Shown: piece after piece, positions 25,483-33,527 of the stretch
Layout of the letters: each line of letters opens with the position of its first letter
Numbering within the stretch: position 1 is the first letter of the stretch
NCBI GenBank assembly: GCA_015065385.1
Contig: SVQK01000056.1
Span: 479,525 to 543,524 of the forward strand
Reading direction: 5' to 3'
Source: Oscillospiraceae bacterium
GTDB lineage: Bacteria > Bacillota > Clostridia > Oscillospirales > CAG-272
Length of the DNA stretch: 64,000 bases
Translations under genes and position numbers: made by a program
The notes under the pieces: model-generated
The model's database searches: none
Told to the model about the DNA's origin: nothing
What the model saw: only the letters and a program-made list of their open reading frames with translations

Positions 25483-27021
25483 TCAGTTGCCGTTTGCGAG
25501 GTTGTCGGCGAATTTCGCGTACGCCTTTTCGAGGGCCTTGTTGCCGACCTTTTCGTACTTCTTATAGTTCGAAGCGAAGTCGGTGTTGTTGCTGCCGAGC
25601 GGGGAGGAGAAGCAGCTCGACATCATGAAGTTCGACAACGCCTGGTCGTAGGCAAGCGCGAACGGATCGGTGATGGTGTCGTGGATCAGGTCGATCATCT
25701 TCGCGTCGTCCTGACCATTCGCGTACTTGATCTTCAGGCCGTTTTCATACCACTCGGGGATGACCATGCGGTTGGTTTCGCGGCCGCAGACCTCGAGAAC
25801 CGTGCAGACGTATTCCATCGAATCGAGCGGCAGAGTCATCAGAAGGACGCCGATTTCGCTGGTGTCGTGCATGGAGGTGGAGTAGTTTTCCTGATCCTCG
25901 TCGAGCTTCGGATAGGGGATCGCGCTCATGTTGAACTCGACTTCGCGGAAGTTGGCGAGGTTGCCGAGACGGTTGTAGCCGACCATCGTCGTCAGCCCGT
26001 TGGAGAAGAGGGTCTGCAGGGTCTTGACGGAGGCGTCCGCCAGATCGGAGTGCGCGCCGTCCGCATAGAAGAGCTCGTTGAGCTTCTCAAGGATCTTGAC
26101 GGAGCGCTCGTTGTTGAAGCAGTACTGCGGACCGTCGTCCGTGCGCTCGATGAACTTGATGTCCGTGCCGATGAGGAAGGGGATCATGGAGCCCCATTTG
26201 CCCCAGCAGGTGAAGCCGAAGAGGTCGTCGCCCTGCGTCATTTTGCCGTCTCCGTTGAGGTCCTGCTTGGTTTCGGTTATGACCTTGATCATAGCGTCAA
26301 ACGTCCACTTGCCTTCGAACACCATGGAGGCGATGTAGTTCGGGTCCTGATAGGTGTTGGACAGAATATCCTTGTTCTGATACAGGCAGTGGCAGGACTG
26401 GAGCGCGTCGGTGAAGTAGTCGCCGATGAGCAGGTACATTCCTCCCTCGATGAACTGGCAGTCCTTCATCGCCTCGGTGTACCAGTAACTCTGATCGAAA
26501 TCGATGACTGGCGCGTTGTAGATGTTGTGGATGTATCCGTCGCGGGAGAGGTTTGCCATGGCGCGGATATCGTTGATCAGCACGTCGTAAGCGTCGTCGC
26601 CCGCCACAACGAGCTGCTTCACGTCGGATTCGGCGCTCCCTACGGAGTAGGAAGATTCGGTAAACTCGAACTTGATGTTGAGCAGTTCGGCAATTTTCTG
26701 GTTCCGGTTGTAGACGGCGTCGTTTACGCTTTCGCCGTTCAGCTCTTCGGAGCCGCGGATCAGGTAGTCGGCGTTCGTGGCGTCGTTTTCGTCGATGGAG
26801 GTGGATACCCGGAAGGCTCTCCCGCCGAAGTCCGTATCGGCGAAGGGATCGACCCATTCGGTTTCCTCTTCCTCTTCGGGGGTTCCTTCTTCCGCGCTGG
26901 AAGTCACCGGCGCGCTGCTTCCTTCTTCCGAATCGGTCCCGTTGTCGGAGCAGCCGATCAGGGAAGAAGCGCATCCTGCGGCCAGAAGGGCGGAGAGGAA
27001 CAGACTGATGATCTTTTTCAT
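25483..27021 (-). CDS. Extracellular solute-binding lipoprotein (ABC sugar type), orphan
   Basis: 512 aa. ATG 27021 (AAGGAGG six nt upstream) is chosen over a longer frame because it starts a lipoprotein signal with a lipobox ending LAAGC. The mature protein begins with a Glu/Ser-rich linker, then shows the pattern of family 1-type solute-binding proteins: an NDAVYNRN segment, a DxNGDGxMxxGDD calcium-like loop, and late W/F-rich segments. It binds a substrate, probably a sugar, outside the membrane for an ABC importer. No permease or ATPase lies nearby, so the partner is elsewhere. It is a clear paralogue of the gene at 28513. A palindrome in the leader suggests control by a repressor. Confidence 0.8.
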   Translation of the reverse strand: MKKIISLFLSALLAAGCASSLIGCSDNGTDSEEGSSAPVTSSAEEGTPEEEEETEWVDPFADTDFGGRAFRVSTSIDENDATNADYLIRGSEELNGESVNDAVYNRNQKIAELLNIKFEFTESSYSVGSAESDVKQLVVAGDDAYDVLINDIRAMANLSRDGYIHNIYNAPVIDFDQSYWYTEAMKDCQFIEGGMYLLIGDYFTDALQSCHCLYQNKDILSNTYQDPNYIASMVFEGKWTFDAMIKVITETKQDLNGDGKMTQGDDLFGFTCWGKWGSMIPFLIGTDIKFIERTDDGPQYCFNNERSVKILEKLNELFYADGAHSDLADASVKTLQTLFSNGLTTMVGYNRLGNLANFREVEFNMSAIPYPKLDEDQENYSTSMHDTSEIGVLLMTLPLDSMEYVCTVLEVCGRETNRMVIPEWYENGLKIKYANGQDDAKMIDLIHDTITDPFALAYDQALSNFMMSSCFSSPLGSNNTDFASNYKKYEKVGNKALEKAYAKFADNLANGN

Positions 27022-27058
27022 GACAGACCTCCTTGAAAGATGGGGAATAAAGGATGAA

Positions 27059-27078
27059 TTATTAACTATCGTTAATAA
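27059..27078. promoter_or_regulatory. Palindromic operator in the leader of the solute-binding protein gene
   Basis: TTATTAAC-TATC-GTTAATAA, an 8-bp perfect inverted repeat, placed between the -10 element (27091-27096) and the ribosome-binding site. Its symmetry and position suggest a repressor site; the regulator cannot be identified. Confidence 0.55.
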
Positions 27079-27090
27079 ATGGCTGTCAGC

Positions 27091-27119
27091 ATTATAGCAT
27101 TTCTTCTGTGCAATGTCAA
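27091..27119 (-). promoter_or_regulatory. Consensus sigma-A promoter of the solute-binding protein gene
   Basis: Minus strand TTGACA (27114-27119), 17-bp spacer, TATAAT (27091-27096), immediately upstream of the palindrome at 27059-27078. Confidence 0.8.
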
Positions 27120-27233
27120 CTAATTCCGATGAATTTTCCCATTGTTTTTGCCCGTTGTTCCGAAACGGTTCCCGGAATCGTTCCGCCTCCGACGTTCCGT
27201 GCGTGACAGGGAAAAAATCCCCGCGTCCCGTCA

Positions 27234-27263
27234 TGTATAAATTTTCTTCCCGGCGGCACAATA
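27234..27263 (+). promoter_or_regulatory. Possible sigma-G/F-type promoter of spoVT
   Basis: TGTATA (27234-27239) and CACAATA (27257-27263), 17-bp spacing, resemble forespore sigma-factor elements. In Bacillus spoVT is known to be transcribed by sigma-G. No sigma-A pair was found between the divergent genes on the plus strand. The match is partial. Confidence 0.35.
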
Positions 27264-27339
27264 GGAAAGCATTCCGCGGGACGGAATGAAAGCGACGACG
27301 TTCCGCGGCAGTCAACCTTTGCCGCAAAGGAGAAAAAAG

Positions 27340-27876
27340 ATGAAGGCAACCGGAATTGTAAGGAGGATCGACGATCTCGGGCGGGTCGTCATTCCGAAGG
27401 AAATCAGACGCACCATGAGGATTCGGGAAGGGGATCCTCTCGAAATCTACACCGACCGGGAGGGCGAGGTCATCTTCAAGAAGTATTCCCCCATCGGGGA
27501 GCTTGCCCAGTTTGCCCAGCAGTACGCGGAGACCCTGTCGAAGACCTGCGGGCTGTCCGTGGTGATCTGCGACCGGGACGCGGTGATCGCCTGCGCGGGC
27601 GTTCCGAGACGGGATTACGCCGACCGCAAGCTCACCGCGGAAGCGGACCGCGTGATCGAAAACCGTCAGTTCTACACGCCTGCCGAGGGCGACGAGCTGA
27701 CCGTGGTGGAGGGCGGGGGACCGGTCGGATGCCTCATGCCCATCATCACCGAAGGGGATATCGCCGGATGCGTGGCCTCGGTCCGGAGCGAGGAGAAAAC
27801 GCCCGTCGCGCCTGAGATCGAAGCCAAGCTCATCCAGACCGCCGCCTCCTTCCTCGGTAAACAGCTCGAAAGCTGA
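27340..27876 (+). CDS. spoVT: Stage V sporulation transcription factor SpoVT (AbrB family)
   Basis: 178 aa, the same length as Bacillus SpoVT. ATG 27340 is preceded by AAAGGAG (27326-27332). Residues 1-52 are the AbrB swapped-hairpin DNA-binding domain with the family hallmark GIVRRIDDLGRVVIPKEIRR. Residues about 60-178 form a GAF-like domain as in SpoVT. SpoVT is a forespore regulator acting late in sporulation; its presence, with spoIVB at 58305, indicates an endospore-forming lineage. The gene is divergent from the solute-binding protein gene and is followed by a dispersed repeat and a bidirectional terminator. Confidence 0.92.
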   Translation: MKATGIVRRIDDLGRVVIPKEIRRTMRIREGDPLEIYTDREGEVIFKKYSPIGELAQFAQQYAETLSKTCGLSVVICDRDAVIACAGVPRRDYADRKLTAEADRVIENRQFYTPAEGDELTVVEGGGPVGCLMPIITEGDIAGCVASVRSEEKTPVAPEIEAKLIQTAASFLGKQLES

Positions 27877-27900
27877 ATCATTGCTCCGCTGGCAAACAGT

Positions 27901-27998
27901 ATGTGGCCGGAATTGGTATCCAATGTCTGAAAACCAAGCCAGTCAAGGGTTCCGGCAGCTGCGCGCTTGAAAACCGACGTGATGTTTGCTGTCTCAGC
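27901..27998 (+). repeat. Dispersed ~100-bp intergenic repeat, copy A
   Basis: Shares about 80% identity over ~100 bp with the reverse complement of 59343-59442. It is noncoding in context, lying between the spoVT stop and a terminator at 28003. Confidence 0.75.
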
Positions 27999-28002
27999 AA
28001 TA

Positions 28003-28051
28003 AAAAGATGCTGTTCACTCCCAAACGCCGCTTGAGAGGACAGCATCTTTT
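28003..28051. terminator. Bidirectional intrinsic terminator
   Basis: Perfect 12-bp stem AAAAGATGCTGT / ACAGCATCTTTT with a T-rich run on the plus side, placed between the convergent spoVT and peptide deformylase genes. It directly follows repeat copy A. Confidence 0.85.
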
Positions 28052-28065
28052 CTGTTTTTTGCAGC

Positions 28066-28476
28066 TCAGATCAGCACGCCGTTGATGTGATCGATCTCAT
28101 GCTGAATGATCTGCGCGGTGTAACCTGTGAATGTGCGGATCTTCGGCCGGAACAGCCCGTCCTGCCACTTTACCTTGATCGAGCGGTACCGCGTCGTCTC
28201 CCGCTGGCCGTCGAGGGAAAGACAGCCCTCGGATGTTTTGTAAGGCCCCGCAGCTTTCATGATTTCCGGATTGAGCATGACGAGGATGTCGTCCCCGTCC
28301 CGCACCGCAATGATCCTGCGGCTGACTCCGATCATGTTCGCTGCCATTCCCACGCAGTCGTCGCGGTGGGAGTCCAGCGTGTCGTACAGATCCTTGACCG
28401 CGTCCAGATCCTCCGACGCCGCCGGAGAGGATGGCTGGGAAAGGAAGAACGTGTCGCGGATGATGGGCTTTTTCAT
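28066..28476 (-). CDS. def: Peptide deformylase, motif-1 variant
   Basis: 136 aa, ATG 28476 with AGGAGG upstream. Removes the N-formyl group from nascent proteins; metal-dependent. Motif 2 EGCLSL (83-88) and motif 3 HEIDH (126-130) supply the metal ligands Cys and two His plus the catalytic Glu. Motif 1 reads GMAANM (43-48) rather than the usual GLAAxQ, so the Gln that stabilises the transition state is replaced by Met. The protein is also short, lacking C-terminal extensions. Such variants occur in Clostridia beside a canonical enzyme; I cannot see whether another exists here. Last gene of the minus-strand operon starting at 34279, 36 bp after the solute-binding gene. Confidence 0.85.
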   Translation of the reverse strand: MKKPIIRDTFFLSQPSSPAASEDLDAVKDLYDTLDSHRDDCVGMAANMIGVSRRIIAVRDGDDILVMLNPEIMKAAGPYKTSEGCLSLDGQRETTRYRSIKVKWQDGLFRPKIRTFTGYTAQIIQHEIDHINGVLI

Positions 28477-28512
28477 GGGGATCCTCCTGAGAGAGAACGG
28501 GACTCTGAGGAC

Positions 28513-30030
28513 TTACCCGTCCATCTCCTCATTCTTCATGATCTTCTCCACCAGTTTCGAAATCTGCTTGTCCAGCACCTTGCGGTTCTTCTGGGAAGTG
28601 GAAGCCCAGTCCTGATTGTTGGAGGTCACGGCGTGGAAATAAATATCCGTGATATCCGAAAGATACTGGTTGAAGAAGCGGCCCAATTCGAAGGAGACGG
28701 TCTCGCGGACAATGTCGTACATCTGCGCGTTCACGTCGTCGATGGAGTATTTCTTCTTCATATTGTTCTCAAAGATCGCGGGCGTCGTCAGCCGGTACGC
28801 CTCGGAGGCCATGCACTCGAGCACTGCCTCGTCGATCTCCGGATGGGCGGAGTCGCGGCTCACGGCGTAGAGCGTCACCGGGTTGCCCATGACCGTGCGG
28901 TAGTTCTGCTGGTTCTCGTCGTACTTCGGAACGGGCAGGATGCCGTAGGTCAGCTCGGAGTCGCGCAGAGCCTTCGACGCATAGTGCGCCCGGTTTACGT
29001 TGAAGAGCGCGCGCCCCTCGGTGAATGGGAGTTCGTAGTCGCTCTGCTGATAAACGGTATCCGTCTGCTCCCACGGGCCGATCTTGCCGAGCAGATCCAC
29101 CGCCTTTTCGCTGTAGAAGTCGTCGGAGATCTTGAGAATCGCGTCCGGATCCTTTTCCACCAGCTTCAATCCGCTGCCCGTGTAGAAGGCGTCGTTGTGG
29201 AAGTCCACCAGCGTGAAGCCGAACCGGTCGTCGATGTCCTGCCTGCCGTTGCCGTTCAGATCCGTGTAGGCGTCGGAGGTCAGCTCCACCAGCTTGTCCA
29301 CCGTCCACGTCCCCTCGAAGACCATGTCCGTCGGAGTCGGAAGATTGTAGTCCTCGAGCAGCTGCTTGTTGTAGTAGATGCAGTACATCATGTGCAGCAC
29401 GTTTGTCGAGATATCGCCGGAGACGAAGTACAGCCGGTCGTGGATCATGGATTCCTCGAGCAGGTTGTCCGGCCACCACGGCTTCTCATAATCGATGTAC
29501 TGCGAATCCTGCAATGTCCGGGTCAGATTGTTCACGACGGACGCGCCGATGGTCCGGGAGTAGGCGGCGTAAATGTCGTATGCTCCGTCCCCGGCCTGTA
29601 CGCTCGCCTGCGCCACGGCCACATATTTGTCCTTCGAGCCGTTGTTCCCGGGTGTTCCGATCCAGACGTATTTCACGTTCAGCCGGTCCTCCACGTCGAT
29701 GTTCCGCTGATAAATGGCGTCGTTCACGATCTCGCCCGTCAGCTCCTCGACTTCGAATTCGGCGTTTTCCACGTCGCTCCAGAAGAGCACGCCGATATCC
29801 TCCCCGCCGAAATCCAGCTCGGGAAGAGCGTCCTTCAGGTATCCATTCGCGTCAAGATTTTCGTTGGCCTCCGGCTCTGCGGCTTCGGATGAGGCGTCCG
29901 GAACGGGGGTGTCCGGAGCGGCCTGTTCCGTTTCGCCCGACGCGTTTTCCGTCCCGGATGAGCAGGAGACGGCGGCGGGGGCGATCATCAGAACCGCCAG
30001 CAGCCACACGATGAACCTCTTGGTTTTCAT
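28513..30030 (-). CDS. Extracellular solute-binding lipoprotein, paralogue of 25483
   Basis: 505 aa. ATG 30030 (AAAGGAGG upstream) begins a lipoprotein signal with a lipobox ending AVSC; longer frames are rejected because they lack a site. It shares segments with the 25483 protein: NDAIYQRN near residue 100, a DLNGNGRQDIDDR-type loop, and a W-rich helix. Known family role: binding of a sugar or related solute for an ABC importer. Here it sits in an operon with acyltransferase genes and no transporter genes, which is unusual; it could instead act as an extracytoplasmic binding subunit for another process. Confidence 0.8.
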   Translation of the reverse strand: MKTKRFIVWLLAVLMIAPAAVSCSSGTENASGETEQAAPDTPVPDASSEAAEPEANENLDANGYLKDALPELDFGGEDIGVLFWSDVENAEFEVEELTGEIVNDAIYQRNIDVEDRLNVKYVWIGTPGNNGSKDKYVAVAQASVQAGDGAYDIYAAYSRTIGASVVNNLTRTLQDSQYIDYEKPWWPDNLLEESMIHDRLYFVSGDISTNVLHMMYCIYYNKQLLEDYNLPTPTDMVFEGTWTVDKLVELTSDAYTDLNGNGRQDIDDRFGFTLVDFHNDAFYTGSGLKLVEKDPDAILKISDDFYSEKAVDLLGKIGPWEQTDTVYQQSDYELPFTEGRALFNVNRAHYASKALRDSELTYGILPVPKYDENQQNYRTVMGNPVTLYAVSRDSAHPEIDEAVLECMASEAYRLTTPAIFENNMKKKYSIDDVNAQMYDIVRETVSFELGRFFNQYLSDITDIYFHAVTSNNQDWASTSQKNRKVLDKQISKLVEKIMKNEEMDG

Positions 30031-30079
30031 GGGTGGGAACCTCCTTTGAAAAGATGGTGTGTTGTTTCGGAGCCGGCGC

Positions 30080-31489
30080 TCAGTCCGCTCCATTTTCTCC
30101 CAGAACCTCGGCCAGCACCGGTTTCAGATCTTCGGCAAGAACCTTGGAGAACGCCGTGCTGCCGCGCTTGGACAGGTGTCCCCAGTCGGAATAGTTCCGG
30201 TTGTCGTCGTTCAGATCCGAGGCCAGCTCGGCGTTGTAGTTGAGGAACGGGATTCCCCGGGACTGTGCGAGCTCTGCCAGCTCCTTGTTGTGGATCTCCC
30301 GGTCCGTGGACTGCCATCCGGTGTACTCGGGACACTCGACGAAAATCACCTTGATCCCGTCCTCCTCGAACTGATCGAGCAGCTTTTCGAATTTGCGCCA
30401 TTCTCCGCGGTTGTGGACGCATCCGACGGTCGTGGTACCGCCGCCGAACGGAACGTCCCACGGGATGTAGCCTTTGTAATACTCGGAAGTGATGTTTCTG
30501 TCCTTGTCGTAGAGCGTCTTGTGCTGATAGGTGGGCAGAACGAGGTCGGCTTCCGTGAGCAGACGTCCTTCGATCTTCGGCGTCACGGGTGCGGGCGTCT
30601 CGATCTGCACCGAGCGTCCCTTGAGATAGTACCGGATCATCTCCGGGATGCGGTCGCGGGACGAGAAGATCGGGTTGTTCAACATCAGCACCGTCATGTG
30701 CTCGTCGATGGCGAGGATCCCGTGCTCGGCTACCGATTCCCGGAGCAGCTCCGCCACGGTCTTTTCTTTTGTCTCGACGGGAGCGGAGACAGTCTCCTCC
30801 GCCTCTTCTGCCGCTGTCTCGTTCTTCTCCGGTTCGGGGGCGGCTCCCGCGGACGCGCGCTTTTCCTCCTTCACGATCGCCCGCATGATGCCGATGGGCA
30901 TGTCGGACGGGGTGTCGAAGGTGATCCGCCTCCAGAGCCAGCCCGTGTCGCACATGAACCAGTCCACGCACCAGACGATGACCTTCGGCGTGGGGTAGTG
31001 GGCTTCGTTCTTGAAAATGTCATACCAGTCCACATAGAAGGAGGGAACCGACCCGTTCAGCCCGAAATTGAAGAAGGAATACTCCGGGTTGACCTCCTCG
31101 ATGTAAGCCGGATTGACGCCGTGCGCGCAGTGGGACGTCCCGATAAAGATCACATCGGCGTTGTACACCTGCTCGTACATCTCGTAATACTGCCCGAAGT
31201 AGTGATAGCAGTGCCGGTCCTTGTACTGCTGATAGAAGGCCTCCATCTGCTCCGCCTTGAGCGTCAGCTCTTCCAGCTGTAAATGAAGCCGCTCCTGTTC
31301 GTCCTCGGTCTCGCGCGCCGCGATCCGGATCCGTTCCGCAGCTTCCGCGGCAGCCGTGACCGCGCGGGTCTCATCGGCGATGAAGCCCTTCATCATGGCG
31401 TTCGCGCTTACCACGGCACAGGCGGCCAGCGCAATGACGATCAGTCCCGAGAAGAAGAGACCGATCAGGTTTTTCGTGTTCTGTTTCAT
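30080..31489 (-). CDS. SGNH-like (AlgJ/AlgX/DltD-type) membrane-anchored acyl hydrolase/transferase
   Basis: 469 aa. ATG 31489 follows GGGGGAG; an upstream in-frame extension would overlap the MBOAT gene and is rejected. One N-terminal transmembrane helix (about 8-30), then a helical, charged coiled segment (about 45-75). The SGNH pattern is visible: nucleophile motif IGTSHC (about residue 117) and the C-terminal catalytic DxxH as SDWGHLSKRGS (about 440). This family works outside the membrane together with MBOAT proteins to place acyl groups on polymers. The gene directly follows the MBOAT gene (16 bp), which supports that pairing. The polymer acylated is unknown. Confidence 0.75.
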   Translation of the reverse strand: MKQNTKNLIGLFFSGLIVIALAACAVVSANAMMKGFIADETRAVTAAAEAAERIRIAARETEDEQERLHLQLEELTLKAEQMEAFYQQYKDRHCYHYFGQYYEMYEQVYNADVIFIGTSHCAHGVNPAYIEEVNPEYSFFNFGLNGSVPSFYVDWYDIFKNEAHYPTPKVIVWCVDWFMCDTGWLWRRITFDTPSDMPIGIMRAIVKEEKRASAGAAPEPEKNETAAEEAEETVSAPVETKEKTVAELLRESVAEHGILAIDEHMTVLMLNNPIFSSRDRIPEMIRYYLKGRSVQIETPAPVTPKIEGRLLTEADLVLPTYQHKTLYDKDRNITSEYYKGYIPWDVPFGGGTTTVGCVHNRGEWRKFEKLLDQFEEDGIKVIFVECPEYTGWQSTDREIHNKELAELAQSRGIPFLNYNAELASDLNDDNRNYSDWGHLSKRGSTAFSKVLAEDLKPVLAEVLGENGAD

Positions 31490-31505
31490 GTCCGCTCTCC
31501 CCCTT

Positions 31506-32942
31506 TCAGAACTGGAAATAAATGAACGCCTTGTTGTCGTACGCGCCGAAGAGGACGATCCCCGCCACCATGAGCGCGTAAACGAGCACGCGGACGAGAT
31601 GCGGCATCCGGAAGAAGAACGCCGCGACCCGCTTGCCGTAGTTTTCGAGCACCTCCGCGATGAAGAGCAGCAGCACCGCGCCGATCGCCACATACACGCG
31701 GAGGATCGGGACGGACGAATAATCCGCCGACGTCTTTGCGAACAGCCGCCCGACGATCAAAAAGGAGTCGCTCACGGAATTGGCCCGGAAGAAGATCCAC
31801 GAAAAGACCGTCAGGGCGAAGGTGACGAGAATCTGGATCGCCCCCCGCACCTTCGGCAGCTTCGAGAGCCGCGTGACGTCCGCGATCTTGTCCTTGAGCG
31901 GCTTGACGAAGCGGGAAATGCAGATGTAGACGCCGTTGAGGAATCCCCAGATCACATAGGTGTAGCCCGCGCCGTGCCAGATGCCGCTGATCGTGAAGGT
32001 GAGGAGCTGATTGAAGACCCACCGCGGCTTCGAGACCCGGTTGCCTCCGAGCGGGATGTAGACGTAATCGCGGAACCATGTGGAGAGGGAAATGTGCCAC
32101 CGCCGCCAGAATTCCGGGACCGTGTGGCTGAAATACGGCGTGTCGAAGTTCTTCATCAGATCGATGTCCATGACCTTCGCGCACCCGATGGCGATATCGG
32201 AATACCCGGAGAAGTCGCAGTAGATCTGCACGGTGAAGCAGAGAACGCCGATCAGCGTGCCGAAGCCGCCGAAGTCCGCCGGATGGTCGAACATCGCGTC
32301 GGCGAAGAGCGCGAGGTTGTCCGCCACCACCACTTTTTTGAACATGCCCCACAGCATCCTGCGTCCGCCGAGGGAGACGTTCTCCGCCTTCAGATCGTGG
32401 TTTGCCTTGAGCTGGGAGAAGAGGTTGCGGCTCCGCTCGATGGGGCCGGCCACCAGCTGCGGGAAGAACATGAGAAAGAGCGCGAAGTCGATGAAGCTCT
32501 TTTCCGCCTTCTCCTTGCCCGTGTAGGTGTCGATGAGATAGCCCATGGACTGGAAGGTATGGAAGGAGATCCCGATGGGGAGGGCGATCTCCGGCACGAC
32601 GACGGTTTTCAGGGAGAGCATCTTCCCGAAGAAGTTGATTGTGTCGCCGATCACGCCGAGATACTTGAACCAGACGAGCAGCCCGATGTTGCAGCAGAGC
32701 GCGATAATGAAGAAGGTTTTCGCCAGCCTCCGCCGCTCCCGGTATTTCTCGATGAGCCGCGCGCCGGTGTAGTCCACGACCGTCGTGAACAGCAGGATCA
32801 GCATGTACTTCGGGATGAAGGACATGTAGAAGAAGCAGGACGCGGCCAAAAGGAAATACCGCCGCAGCTTGTACGGCAGAAGGAAGTAGACCGCGATGAC
32901 GACGGGGAAGAAGATCAGAAATTCAATGGAGTTGAACAGCAT
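31506..32942 (-). CDS. MBOAT family O-acyltransferase (AlgI/DltB-like)
   Basis: 478 aa polytopic membrane protein with about ten hydrophobic segments. MBOAT hallmarks are present: FWRRWHISLSTWFRDY around residue 285-300 and the active-site His in ISGIWHGAGYTYV about residue 320. YIPLGGNR lies between them. The family passes acyl groups across the membrane to extracytoplasmic acceptors, usually with an SGNH partner such as the next gene. It lies 12 bp after an Sfp-type phosphopantetheinyl transferase gene, an unusual neighbour that hints at a carrier-protein-bound acyl donor as in DltB/DltC. Acceptor and acyl group are not predictable. Confidence 0.9.
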   Translation of the reverse strand: MLFNSIEFLIFFPVVIAVYFLLPYKLRRYFLLAASCFFYMSFIPKYMLILLFTTVVDYTGARLIEKYRERRRLAKTFFIIALCCNIGLLVWFKYLGVIGDTINFFGKMLSLKTVVVPEIALPIGISFHTFQSMGYLIDTYTGKEKAEKSFIDFALFLMFFPQLVAGPIERSRNLFSQLKANHDLKAENVSLGGRRMLWGMFKKVVVADNLALFADAMFDHPADFGGFGTLIGVLCFTVQIYCDFSGYSDIAIGCAKVMDIDLMKNFDTPYFSHTVPEFWRRWHISLSTWFRDYVYIPLGGNRVSKPRWVFNQLLTFTISGIWHGAGYTYVIWGFLNGVYICISRFVKPLKDKIADVTRLSKLPKVRGAIQILVTFALTVFSWIFFRANSVSDSFLIVGRLFAKTSADYSSVPILRVYVAIGAVLLLFIAEVLENYGKRVAAFFFRMPHLVRVLVYALMVAGIVLFGAYDNKAFIYFQF

Positions 32943-32954
32943 AAATATGCCTCG

Positions 32955-33527
32955 TCAATATGTCAGATTCTCGGACGGAATCGGCTGGAGCCGAATGCTG
33001 AACGGGGTGGAAAAGGCTGCGGAGGCAAAGAGTCCGGGGTGCCCGGGAAGGGTAAAGTCGGCGAGGAAGACAGATTCACCGAAGACCTCGACCGGATTCG
33101 GGCCTGTGACATCGAAGGAGGAAAACCGGCCGTCGATCCCGGCTCCGGAGAGCTTGACCGCCGCCTCCTTCCGGCACCAGATCCGGGAGAACGCTTTGTC
33201 CGGATCCGGCGAGGAGAGAACGGCTTCCGCTTCGTTCGGGTGGAAGAATCTTCGGGCGATCCGGTCCCTTCTCGGCGACGCGGTCAGAAGCTGGATATCC
33301 AGCCCGACTTCCCCCCCGCCGGAGAACGCCGCCGCCCAGATCCCGCCGGAATGGGATACGGACGCACAGATCTCCGGATGGTGGAGGAACCGCGGCTTTT
33401 TCCCGGTTTCCCGGACGGTCTCATATTCTTCGGGGGCGGATCCCGCGTAGAGGGCGGCGGCTGTCCTCAGCAGCAGATCCGACGGCCGCCCCTCCTGAGG
33501 CAGATAGAATACGGTGATCTCCGTCAT
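32955..33527 (-). CDS. Sfp-type 4'-phosphopantetheinyl transferase
   Basis: 190 aa, short for the Sfp class (usually 220-240). ATG 33527 overlaps the stop of the preceding gene in an ATGA junction, so translation is probably coupled; longer frames are rejected. The family signature is present: GLDIQ (Mg2+ site Asp) in the middle and WCRKEAAVKLSG (about residue 120-131) with the Glu and Lys needed for catalysis. It transfers the phosphopantetheine arm from CoA to a conserved Ser of a carrier protein. No NRPS or PKS is present, so the target is probably a small carrier such as the ACP at 49149 (inference). Confidence 0.85.
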   Translation of the reverse strand: MTEITVFYLPQEGRPSDLLLRTAAALYAGSAPEEYETVRETGKKPRFLHHPEICASVSHSGGIWAAAFSGGGEVGLDIQLLTASPRRDRIARRFFHPNEAEAVLSSPDPDKAFSRIWCRKEAAVKLSGAGIDGRFSSFDVTGPNPVEVFGESVFLADFTLPGHPGLFASAAFSTPFSIRLQPIPSENLTY

